Shown: positions 21,481-31,480 of the stretch, one piece after another
Position numbering within the stretch: the stretch's first letter is position 1
Layout: every line of letters begins with the position of its first letter
From: Trichobilharzia regenti
Taxonomy: Eukaryota; Platyhelminthes; Trematoda; Strigeidida; Schistosomatidae
Direction: 5' to 3'
Length of the DNA: 64,000 nucleotides
NCBI GenBank assembly: GCA_944472135.2
Contig: OX235264.1
Location: forward strand, 97,536,319-97,600,318
The notes under the pieces: model-generated
What the model was told of the DNA's origin: nothing
The model's input: only the letters and a program-made list of their open reading frames with translations
Databases searched by the model: none
Translations under genes and position numbers: made by a program

Positions 21481-21580
21481 TTCAGCGAGACCCCAACGAA
21501 TGTCGTCGGTGGGACATCCATCCTCACACATAACATCTGGATGGACCTGACTGGTCACAACATTGGTTGGGGTCGCGCTA
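21481..21580. repeat. centre of SINE foldback
   Basis: The centre still shows partial symmetry: CGAGACCCCAACGAATG on the left and CATTGGTTGGGGTCGCG on the right, with a short asymmetric loop of about 55 bp. Confidence 0.5.
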
Positions 21581-21800
21581 AATCACGAATTGGTGGAAGT
21601 AAGAATTCATGAGCCATTGAATCGGGTCCCAGTGGCTGAATGGTATACGAGGCAGCTTGCCTTGTAACCGGAAGGTCCTGGGTTCGAACACTTGTGGTGG
21701 GTGCGTACTACCGATGATTCCCGAACTGGGATGAAACAGTTGTCCGGTACTCCTTGTTTTTCAATGGTTCTCTAACTGATATCAATACGTGATCAACTCA
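21581..21800 (+). mobile_element. tRNA-derived SINE, right half of foldback
   Basis: CCCAGTGGCTGAATGGTATA (A box region) and GGGTTCGAACACTTG (B box) are followed by GGTGGGTGCGTACTACCGAT and end at TATCAATACGTGATCAAC. This is the same SINE as the left half in opposite orientation, diverged by point changes. Confidence 0.65.
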
Positions 21801-21999
21801 CAAAAACAAAACTAACCCTTACAAACCAAACTATAGAAAAAATATGAAATGAATTTACCTGGAACAGATTTCTCATGAGCCAGACTACAATCACTAGTGC
21901 TATTTTTCCCTTGAGTTCTGAGTAGAACTTACGGCTACGACAGCACATCTCCATTTCGTCCTGTTCTCTAGACACCTCTTTAGCTGGCTCTACGACTTA
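21801..21999. other. unidentified spacer
   Basis: No gene or element is recognised between the SINE foldback and the 3' tail of the family C element. Confidence 0.3.
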
Positions 22000-22197
22000 T
22001 TTATTTATTTATTTAAACGCATAAAAACTTGGTACAATATGACACCAAGAAAGATGCGCCACACAATAATTATAAACAACATAGATCAAAAAAAAAAGGA
22101 AGGAAGGAAAAGAAAAAAATAAATATAAGTAGAGAACGGATAAAGAACTTCATCTGGAAGGAAAACAGTCATGCTTAACAAGTTCAAACAGTGTTCG

Positions 22198-22947
22198 TTA
22201 ACTATCATCGGGAAGGGAAGAAAGAAGGAAATTGCAACACATTCGCCATTGATTACGATTCTTGGCCATATCCGATAACGTTTCGAGCCATCGATTTGAG
22301 CTATCTCTCGGACCCCAACCAGGGAGTCGTGACACACCAACCGATGCTAATCTAGCACAAAAATCCTTCATCCCACGACGCCACGTCATGGACTGACCAC
22401 CTCTCCGCCTTTTCCATCCCGTCCCAGGGCTGGCTAGCGAACAGAGACCTGTACGGAAGCCTCTGGGGTGACATTAGCAGCACATGTCCAAGCCACCGGA
22501 GCCGGTGTTTCCAGATGACGACATTCAATGAATGGTGATCTCCACTGTGTTCAAACACACGCCGCCGAACCTCAGAATTACTCACGCGATGATGCCATCG
22601 AACGCAAGCAATCCTGCGGAGACAGCGGTGATCGAACACGCAGAGTCGCCGCACATCCTCAGCTCGGAGAGGCCAGGTTTCACAGGCGTAGAGCAGACAG
22701 CCCGCACCGAAGCATTGTATACCCGACCTTTGACAGCCAGGCTAACGTCGCGACGGCGCCAGAGGTGGCTCAAGTTGATGTATGCCACCCTAGCCTTCAT
22801 TATACGGTTGGAAATCTCATCCGTCACCCCTCCGCCAGCACTCACACAACTACCCAGGTACACAAACTTATCAACAACTTCAAGCGGTTCACCGCAAGAG
22901 TGAGTGCAGGTACAGGCTCCTGCCAATCTTGTAACAGTACTTTGCAC
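22198..22947 (-). pseudogene. family C post-RT domain
   Basis: Overlapping segments in different frames read VDKFVYLGSCVSAGGGVTDE, GRVYNASVRAV, FDHRCLRRIACVRWHHRVSN, RLRWLGHVLLMSPQRLP and RLPGWGPRDSSNRWLETLSD. The frame changes near 22650 and again near 22380. It is homologous to the shorter family A ORFs, which suggests A and C are related RTE lineages. Confidence 0.75.
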
Positions 22948-23237
22948 TTAGACGGCGCAAAGCACATACCATACTTACAGACACTGATCGCCAACTGATT
23001 AAGTGCGATTTGGGCAGCCTGCATGCTATCGCACAGTAAGACGATATCGTCTGCATACTCGAGGTCGAAAAGTCTATCTCCAGGTAGCAGATCTACACCA
23101 CCTTCACGCACATCCTTCAGAGCTGACTCCAGAATGTCATCGATGGCAAAGTTAAAGAGAAATGGAGAGATTGGGCAACCCTGTCTAACCCCACTGTTGG
23201 TTGGGAACAGTGGTGATAGTTGGTTGTATGCCCTCAC
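22842..23237 (-). CDS. family C reverse transcriptase, palm with YADD (open segment)
   Basis: An open frame of 131 codons carries motif B as GVRQGCPISPFLFNFAIDDI and motif C as LEYADDIVLLCD, so the catalytic aspartates are intact. It then continues into GMCFAPSKCKVLLQDWQ. It is separated from the upstream fingers by a frameshift and from the thumb by another. Confidence 0.8.
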   Translation of the reverse strand: MRAYNQLSPLFPTNSGVRQGCPISPFLFNFAIDDILESALKDVREGGVDLLPGDRLFDLEYADDIVLLCDSMQAAQIALNQLAISVCKYGMCFAPSKCKVLLQDWQEPVPALTLAVNRLKLLISLCTWVVV

Positions 23238-23370
23238 TCTACCTGAGGTGTTTCTGTATAGGGCTTTCAGATGTTAACAAATTTCTCAGGTACACCTCTC
23301 TCTAACAGACAGTTCCAGAGCACAGTTCTGTCCAACGAATCGAAGGCAGCCCTAATATCAAGAAACACAA

Positions 23371-24240
23371 TTATCGTTGGCGGTGTTCCAACAACTGACG
23401 AAGGGTGAACACATGATCAATGCATCCACGACCTGAACGAAACCCAGCCTGCTCTTCGCGAATCAATCCTTCACGTATTTTGCACAGTCTGCGAAGCAAG
23501 ACAGCAGCCAATATTTTAGACGCGACTGGTAACAGACTGATACCCCTATGATTGTCACACGAATTACGTCGACCCTTTTTAAAGATGGGGACGATAATGG
23601 CTTCGTTCCACATTGATGGTACACTCTCTGTCTCCCACACCTTCCTGAACAACCCAGTTAGAGCCATTGTGAGAGTCTCGCCACCATCTTTAAAAAGAGC
23701 CGGGGGTAATTTGTCTGGGCCGGGCGCCTTATGGCGTTTCAGAACTTGGAGTTCCTTACGGACCTCCGCTTCGGTGGGTGGGTCGGTACTAACCGACCAA
23801 GGAGCACTCGGGCTAATGATAGTAGACACTGAAGCTGGTGGCCAGCTAAACTGCTTCCCGAAGTGCTCTGCCCAGCGTTCCAGGCGTCTTTTCAGGCTGG
23901 TAATTGGAGTGCCATCTGCCTCACAGACCGTCTCGCTGACACCTTGTTTCTTGCTGCCGGTGGCTCGTATGAGTTGGAACAGCTTCCGACTGTTGCCAGA
24001 TGCAGCAGCTGACTCCATCTCACACGCACGTTCTGACCACCAGGCTTCGCGGTCCTTACGTAAACACTGTCTAATCTTGCGCGTGAGCGCCTTTCGCTGA
24101 TTGTTGTATTCGCTGCCAGCCGGAATGGACCGGCGTTCATCCAGGAGTTGCAAGGAACTCGCAGAAACCCAGTGGTTGTTAGCGGAGCATTCTTTCAAGC
24201 CGCAAGCGGCTACACTCGCCTTTTGCATGGCACCTTGCAC
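23371..24240 (-). CDS. family C reverse transcriptase, N-terminal part (open segment)
   Basis: An open frame of 289 codons reads KHKAPGPDKLPPALFK-like (R-H-K-A-P-G-P-D), then WNEAIIVPIFKKGRRNSC, NHRGISLLPVASKI and EEQAGFRSGRGCIDHVFTLR. These are the linker and RT fingers. It ends in L-L-E-H-R just before motif A. Motif A (F-L-D-I-R-A-A-F-D region, about 23365-23330) lies in a shifted frame, so a one- or two-base lesion near 23375 splits the RT. Confidence 0.8.
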   Translation of the reverse strand: MQGAMQKASVAACGLKECSANNHWVSASSLQLLDERRSIPAGSEYNNQRKALTRKIRQCLRKDREAWWSERACEMESAAASGNSRKLFQLIRATGSKKQGVSETVCEADGTPITSLKRRLERWAEHFGKQFSWPPASVSTIISPSAPWSVSTDPPTEAEVRKELQVLKRHKAPGPDKLPPALFKDGGETLTMALTGLFRKVWETESVPSMWNEAIIVPIFKKGRRNSCDNHRGISLLPVASKILAAVLLRRLCKIREGLIREEQAGFRSGRGCIDHVFTLRQLLEHRQR

Positions 24241-24257
24241 ATGAAGCCAATGTTCAT

Positions 24258-25366
24258 CTATACTACTTGGGGGTTGCTGGCAAGCATTGTTTTTAACTCA
24301 TTCTGATATTTCAAAGAAGTAGCAGGTGCTACTAGTTTGCTCACATCAACGCTTAGACGACGGCTTTTACGAACCCCACCAAATCGCAAGACGAACTTGG
24401 CACACACTAACGCATGATCGGAGTCCAGGCATGTGCTCCAGAAGGAGCGACAGTCTTGTATGCATCCTCGCCACCGGAAACTGACCGCAATATGATCAAT
24501 CTGAGTCCAAGCTTGCTTCGCAGAGGGAGGACGCCAGGTAGCGCTACGGCGATGGCTGTGCCGGAAGTTGGTGCTGGCTAGAAATAGGTTGTGATCCGCG
24601 CAAAGCTGCAGAAGACGGTCCCCATTATCTGACCTGCGACCATGTAGTCCCCACTGACCACCTAGACGATTCTTCATGAACTTTCTTACAAATTGCCGCG
24701 CCTGGGCAGCGATGATTCGAGACGTTCATGAAGCCGGCTCATCCTCCCGCAGGAGATAGCCGAAGTAAAGTAAGTAAGTAAGACGATTCTCCTCTGAGCT
24801 TAGACGCCCGACCTGTGCATTCAAGTCCCCAGCCAGCACTACGATATCCCCCGAACCGCCTGTTTCAAGAGATCGCTCAGTTGGTAGTAAAACTCATTCT
24901 TCATTGCATCCGGGCTGCAATCCGTCGGTGCATAGGCAGAGATAACAAACAGACACCGCCTATCTGGCCTACTACTCCTTACTTTCGTGTAACCTTCCAG
25001 CCTCACAGCACATAAACGACTGTTAATGGGAATCTAGTCGAGCAGTGCAGCTTCGGCTCTAGCGCTCAGTGAGACACCGACACCAGCTACGCCGGATGCC
25101 GACGCCACAGGGTCCCCAGATAAGCGCAGGTGGTACATACTACTAGAACTTCCGGATGGAGAGGATAGTCGAAGCACCACTTCACTGGGATCTTGAATGC
25201 GGGTCTCCGAAATGCAGCAGACATCGATAGCGAGGCTTTCCAAAGTTCTTGCCAACCCAGCCTGTTGTCCGATTTGCATCAGCGTCCGAACATTGTAGAT
25301 AGCCAGCTTGAACGCGGCACGCGGTTTCAGGATATCTGTGTTAGATGTCACATTGGGGACAACCAT
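24258..25366 (-). pseudogene. AP endonuclease domain of family C element
   Basis: The upstream part (25366-25034) opens with LAIYNVRTLMQIGQQAGLA and CCISETRIQDPSE, the N-terminal EN blocks carrying catalytic N and E. The downstream part (24677-24258) has QIDHIAVS and LDSDHALV, the SDH block. Between them (25033-24678) frames are broken, with a Q-V-G-R-L-S-type stretch, and a 107-bp insertion lies at 24674-24780. It is non-functional as it stands. Confidence 0.8.
24674..24780 (-). mobile_element. 107-bp insertion with (GTAA)n end and 10-bp target duplication
   Basis: AGACGATTCT occurs at 24664-24673 and again at 24781-24790. The inserted 107 bp ends in AAGTAAGTAAGTA and carries CATGAAC / GTTCATG inverted words. 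Insertion size, tail and duplication are those of a drastically 5'-truncated non-LTR retrotransposon. The strand is uncertain because the repeat-bearing end is at the plus-strand 3' side. Confidence 0.6.
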
Positions 25367-25840
25367 TTTGAGGATTACTCACTAACATCTCGAAACGACA
25401 CAGATAGGCTGGGAATCTCGACAAAGGCGAAAGGCTGTCGAAGGTTAAGAAGCCAAGATTAGCAAAGGTAAAATACAGGAAACTATGTATAAAAATAAAA
25501 GTAAGGTAGGAAGGAAATAAGTTGCTTGAGGGATCATTACTGCTTGAAATCATTTTTACTAGCGCGCGTTGAGTTTCAATGATAGTTCGTTGCTTTAATT
25601 CATTCATTGTGTGCGGGCTGAGATACTGCCCGGGCGCCCAGACCGAAGCAGGTGGTTTTATTAAGGGGCCACCCCCCTCACACAATCTCTTTCACATCAC
25701 GCTCATACATACGCCTACCTCGTCCTTCCCCATTCAGATTCCACTTGACGACCTGGAGTTCAATTTCACGTAACAGTCTCCTCAATAAGTTCCCCCCCCA
25801 CCTCCATTTTCTCCGGCATATTTGCTACACAACAGGTTCG

Positions 25841-26115
25841 TGGTTAGTAAGTATGTCGCATTACAGAGTTCCTTGTTGCAGATGTTTTCTGATCCGTCAT
25901 CTGACCTTTAGTATGCAGCGAAGACAGCTGTTGATGGAAGTTTTCAATCTGTGACGTACCAAATCTCTGGACTATATACAAGCACTGACTAGAGATCAGC
26001 ATTGAAAATCCTAATTTTGTTTCTTTGAGCTGAATGCAACATGTGTCCACACTGATTTTAGAGCAGCAATGAATACGTTTTGCTTTTACAATGCTCACTT
26101 GATTTGACATCAACC
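25841..26115. other. unidentified spacer
   Basis: There is no recognised coding family. An 89-codon minus ORF (25844-26113) shows no motif. Confidence 0.3.
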
Positions 26116-26270
26116 ATGCCGCCTGTAGTTGAAACGATGCTGTCTAGATGGGTGAAAGAGGTGAACTTCTTCAAGCTTCTCTCATTGATAGTGATTGGTG
26201 CACGCTGTTGTTGGTCAGGTGTTTTTTAATCACCTCTGACAACGGGTTACACATTCTGTAAGGGCCTATA
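26116..26270 (-). mobile_element. family B fragment (post-RT YLGS block)
   Basis: On the minus strand, 26170-26116 reads K-F-T-S-F-T-H-L-D-S-I-V-S-T-T-G-G, the counterpart of FFTYLGSIVSTTSG in the family B element at 13.79 kb. No longer frame survives. The following 26271-27070 holds nothing I can name. Confidence 0.5.
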
Positions 26271-27073
26271 TGATACTACTCAGCTGTGTAGTCTCAGGTA
26301 AGTGGAGGATACTATTGACAAGAAGAGATATAAGAGTTTTCACATATTTTATGTGACACTAACAATGAGATCTCAATGAAATAAAAAAATGGCTGGCTAA
26401 TTAATCATACGAAAAGGGTATTAACAAATCCTTCACAACCGATAATAACTTTAAACACTACAGGGCATTACTCTACATTAATTGAGTTACTCTACTCTCG
26501 TGACTCATAAATGAATAACAGGTTTTCAACTCCATCTTGTTAGACCTTATTTTAAAGAAATATTATCCACAATTTACAAACTGCAATCCCTGTGGGCAGG
26601 GATTGCGACTTGTGGAAGCAGAAATTATCATATTTATGTCTATGATCAAGTCAAATAATATGCGAGAAACGGGCATTTCAAGAGGAAATGACTTGATCTA
26701 GACAACCTGAAAGATAGTTCAATGAAGGCTTTCACTAAATAACCTTGTGTATTTCTTTGGCAGAAACTCTGTCAAAGTGCCACTCATATGATCAAATCAC
26801 ATACAAGTATGTCGGTATATCCATAGGTAGGTCTGAAAAGTGTTCACACAACCTCCACTAAGCTCTTCTTGTGTGGTACATAAAGCTTGAATCTGAGAAT
26901 CTACTCCATCCTGCATTCTATATGATTGCAATGCGTTGTCGTTTGTTATCTTAAGTTGCACACCAAAACAGCCGTAAGAATTGAGTGATCTATATCAATG
27001 TAATATTAGGATTAAAAGAGTATACTGAACAACTACACAGCAGCTTAAGACTAAATAAACTGAATATATTCTG

Positions 27074-28520
27074 AATGACTGACTGGATTCAACATAGAAC
27101 CTTACACAAATGTGAAGCAGTTCGAGTCGCCACACTCTCCACTCATCACACAAAGGCAACAAAAGAAAGTGAAGAAAGATTCAAAGGAGAGATTTAAACA
27201 GAAGTGTGAGGGAAAAAAGGGAATTAATATCGAAGAACAATACAGTTTGACTGCATATTGTAAGTCACAAAGAGTAAATGCACCTGAGTCAGTCATTCAG
27301 AACGATTTGGAGCCATATCACCAATTGTCTCAAGTCATTCGGTTCTTACCATCCAGAGATACCAAACCACACAGCAGTCTACACCTCCCTACGTGGATCA
27401 CTGCCTGGCTGGCTGTTTGACTGATTGGCTTAGAATAAATGTTATGGATATCATTGACTGATGAAGCCACGTTTTGGTTCGACCACCACTAACTCTTCAA
27501 CCTGATTCATACTATGTAGGCTGACATTTCCTGTCGAGGAAGGTGACGGCTAGGCAGGCATACATAACACATGTCCTAACCACCTCAGTCCATGTAACTG
27601 CACAACCTCATCAGTTGGTTTTCCCTCATTACCTAGCACTCCACTCGTACCTAACCTCAATATTAATCACCTTATTATGCCACAACATAACACAGGTGAT
27701 ACAACTCAGACACCCATGATCAAAGACAACTAGCCAGGTTTTTCATGTATTCCACTTTCAATCGCCACGCCTCACTTACAGTGATAAAGGAGAATGGAGA
27801 GAACTGATGAGCAGTATACACGCCCTCGGGTCAATAGCCAGTCGGATATCCTGTCCACTAAGCCAGAGATGGAGTGAACTGGTAAATTCAAAACGAGCCT
27901 TCTGCGTCCGTGCTGATATTTCGTCAGCAATCAACCCGCTGATAGGGTTGGTACAAATTCCAAAATAAGTGAGGTGGTCAACACGCTCTACCGATTCACT
28001 CCTACCTATCTTCAAGCAGGGAGTCGATGCAGTCGAGTCCAGTAGCATTATCTTACATTTGACAAAAGTGGAGAAGTCGCATGTCAAACATCCGAAGACT
28101 GCTGCTCCTCAAAGTGTTCAGAAGACTCTGTCTTCATTTTGTCAGCGTCTTTACCTACAAGGACTATATTATTCGCACATTCTAAGTCAACGAGACTATT
28201 ATTCTCTGGTACCAAGTCAATCATTGAGTCACTGAAGTCAGCTAAGGTTAAGTCCATTATTACATCTACGATGAAATGAAACAGAAATGGGGATAGTGGG
28301 CGTCTCTGACGGACACCACTGGTTGTTAACACTTCAGATGACAACTCGCCGTAAGCTCTCACCTGGCTGCATGGATGTGAATACAGTGCCTTGATCAGTG
28401 CAATATATTTCCTCGGCATTTCTTACACGGCCAAACGTCGCCACAGGACCTCTCCGTCGACGAAATCAAATGCCGCTTTCAGGTCAAGAAATATGGCAAT
28501 TATAGAAGGGTTTTAAGCCT
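27074..28520 (-). mobile_element. family A (RTE/SR2-like) longer relic with RT palm
   Basis: On the minus strand this starts near 28510 with I-F-L-D-L-K-A-A-F-D-F-V-D-G (RT motif A), then SGVRQRRPLSPFLFHFIVDVI (motif B) and LVDLECANNIVLVG, where motif C reads CANN instead of YADD. The post-RT YLGS-like block is F-G-I-C-T-N-P. It ends with the CATAGAACC ... GGATTCAAC variant terminus at 27085. It is the only A copy here that reaches the palm, and its catalytic site is destroyed. Confidence 0.7.
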
Positions 28521-30589
28521 GCCTGGTTCTCCCGTGTTTTTGAAGATGTTCTATTTATTCTTGCAACTATCCAACGTGTAAATGACACTTGGGTGACGTC
28601 CGAACACAAAGCTAACCTGCTGACAAGTCGAATCATCAAACTATTGAGTCATAGGATATTGAGTAGAGTGACACAGGCGTCCTTTCAAATATTTTAAAAC
28701 CCTATTTGCTGAGAGAATTGAACTGTTATCTTTTAACGCTAGCATCACAGTAGGCAGAAATGAGAAAATCAAAAATGGAGACTCGAAGTTAACTTTAACA
28801 ATAACCCATACTCTAGTCACCAGTAGAAGAATCATACTCCACATACCTGTTACGTCAGCGCCTACATTCATTCCATGGGAGTCATTTTCAGTGAGAAGAC
28901 AAAGGGTTAAAGCTTAACTAAGATGTGAGGAGGTTTGATAGCCAGTAATTGAAGTTCTGCCGTCATAAACGCCCTGGTGCAACTGAGGGTGTGCAGACTT
29001 AGGTCTTCCTCTCCCAATGCTTTTAGGTGGATACGCATTCACAGCTGTCAGACAAGTCCTATTCAGTACCTTTACACAACGGGGGTGTTTCTCACAAAAA
29101 TGAAAAGAACATCTTGCGTCTTTACAAGCAGTTTGGTAGACATTCAGGTCTACCTAGGGGAATTGGGAAACACTGATTCCAAATATGTGGTGTACATCAG
29201 CTCCAGAATCCGAAAGGGTAGAACGGCGTATGAACACAATTTGGTCACTGGAAACCATGGTTACGCAGCCCCCGGTACTGCCCAACTGTTTGAACCAAAC
29301 TTCAAGCCTTGAGACAACCGTCTGCCTCGGTCTTACCATCCGGACAAACTATAAGATTTCGTATGGTGCATTTCAAGGCACCCATAATGTACCAAGTTTG
29401 TTTTGTTAAAAATAAAAATTGGGCTTTTAGTTCTGAGTAAAAGCTGGCAGCATATAGTTCACATAAATATTTTCGGGTAACTCTTAATTACAGATATACA
29501 CCGAAAAACGGTAACCCCCTATGTACGTAATAGGCGGGATCTGGCATTTTCGTGACATCTCAAAAATAAGTCATGAATGTGTAGCATTTCACGGCCGAAA
29601 CTAGAACCAGATGATCATTTAAAACTACTTGGGAAACACAAGTTTTCTGAACTGTTTTTGAAAAAAATCACTACTGAAATTCTTTCTGTGGTAAATAAAC
29701 AGGTATTAATGTTACCGCTAAAGTCCTCAAAATCATAAGACACTGAATTGCCACTAGAAAACAAGAAATACGCGAAATCGAACTGGAAACATATCAAAAT
29801 CGAACTGTAAACATATCAATCACATAACTAGTGTCCATTCGCAGAAGAGCCGTTTTTACTGACAAACTGAGGGCATGAAATGTGTACTGTGAACAAGAAG
29901 ATCCAGAATCACGATAGTGAGGGACTACACATCTTGCTGCTATTTATTTAATGGAGTATCAGGAGTACTAATATCTGACTCAACCTAAAGGTTAAGACTG
30001 TGTGTGCATATTTATTTCAAATCCTGATTCTGCAGAGATGCGGCTCACTGACCTAAACACAACTACTCAATGAGCTTCAAATCCGAATGCTGATTTAACT
30101 CATATAGTAGAAAAACCATTCTTTATTCGTTACTCACAGCTTTGTGAGTGGATAAGTGGACCATATTATTTACTTTGAAAAGTGAAGCAGATGAAATCGA
30201 TAAGTGAAAATGAGTATTCAAGAGGCAAAAGAGAGAGATATATGTTTTGTGATATTTAAGAGTAATTAAATGAAATGAACTGTCAGTTGTTCGATATCAT
30301 CAAGCGATTGACAGAGTACTGTAGAGCTTTGTAAGAAAAGGAACTACTTTATTTCCCAACATAATCCCACTTCTGGTATCATCGCTCATGAAGGAACGCA
30401 ATGTCTAATCAATCTATGGAGCTTCACAAAATTGCCTACTGTCTTTCCCTACCTATCTAACAGAACACCTAATTTCGTTATTACTTATTATGTTGCTCCA
30501 CATAATGTAAGTAGTCGAATGAAGGTATCTGTAATCAAACACCCCTACATTTCTCTTAGCTTGCATGCTGAGTGGCTGTAGAGACTGTT
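28521..30589. other. unidentified sequence, possible dispersed repeats
   Basis: No coding family is recognised in about 2 kb. The block 28900-29340 has higher GC and several short ORFs on both strands and may be a dispersed repeat. The rest is AT-rich. Confidence 0.3.
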
Positions 30590-30960
30590 AATCTAGATGG
30601 AGAGAAGTGGTGCGCAGTACACGCCTCCACTGGTCAGCAGCCGGACTTCCTGTCAACGCCATGTCAGCAAATGTCAAAGGAGCCTTTTACAGCCATGTTA
30701 AGATTTCGTCCGCAATTGGCCCACTAGGGCTGATGGAACTCCCAAAATAAGTGAAGTGGTCAATGCATTCAAACACTTCACTACCTATAAGACAGAAATG
30801 AGCCTGAAACATAACGCAGGCTAGTTTTTTTCAGGTTTGCTACACCCGAGCCCCACTATCTTTGTCTGAATATAAAACTAATAATCTTACGTTTGATGAT
30901 TAAAAAAACCTCATCCCTGCTGCGATTATCACGTAGAATCACGCACTTTCTTAGTCAGAA
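30590..30960 (-). mobile_element. family A fragment, diverged
   Basis: On the minus strand, blocks equivalent to the palm end and the H-F-T-Y-F-G-S / S-G-P-I-A-D-E-I segment are visible, colinear with 27.78-28.1 kb. There is no continuous frame. Confidence 0.45.
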
Positions 30961-31039
30961 ATCTACATTAGTATGATGGAATTATATCAGATACGCATGC
31001 ATCAACTAGTACCTTGTAATTTACCTAGTAATTTATCAC

Positions 31040-31480
31040 TACCGTACTTAAACAGTTCTATATGGGTCAGAAACTTGGCGCTTCACGAAAAACATTTCCA
31101 ACAGGCTACTCCAGACTAATATCAACAGCTGCCTTCGCTAGTTCCATATTGAAGATCAGATGGCCGGCCAGAAAGCATTATCGACAAGAAACTCTGGGAA
31201 CGAATTGGACAAGAACTTATTGCACAACAAATATCCCACAGGAAATGGAAATAGATCAGACAAATGCTGAGGAAACCGTTGGATGACATCGCATGCCAGG
31301 CCCCCAAGTGGAACCTGGTTGAGAAGTAACAAGTTGGGCGTCCGAGGGTAACATAAAGACCATATGAGAAAATGAGAGCCTATGGGTAATCGTGAGGTCA
31401 ACTTAAGAGGAATTCATAAAACAGGGTGAAATGGAGGTGTGCGGTTGAATTTCCACTCTGAACCTAAGGCAATAAAAATA
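31040..31480 (+). mobile_element. family B 3' fragment
   Basis: The frame reads L-Y-G-S-E-T-W-like at 31057-31080, then K-I-R-W-P-A near 31150 and ends with GAACCTAAGGCAATAAAAAT, matching the family B 3' end. After it, 31481-31776 shows no recognised feature. Confidence 0.6.

Larger units (their letters stand above)
22000..25840 (-). mobile_element. family C RTE-clade retrotransposon, near full length
   Basis: Minus-strand order: 5' region (25840-25370), AP endonuclease (25366-24258), RT (24240-22842), post-RT region (22947-22198), 3' UTR and an (AAAT)n tail (plus-strand TTATTTATTTATTTATTT near 21997-22014). The GC content of the coding part is visibly higher than in the flanks. A small insertion (24674-24780) and several frameshifts interrupt it. 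It belongs to the RTE clade by EN-RT layout and the GWGPRD-type end. It resembles the schistosome SR2/Perere-3 group; the exact name is uncertain. Confidence 0.8.

Noticed and set aside
22528..22998. Plus-strand ORFs of 123-182 codons over 22.5-24.1 kb
   Set aside because: They are antisense to the GC-richer RT coding sequence of family C, which creates long shadow frames.
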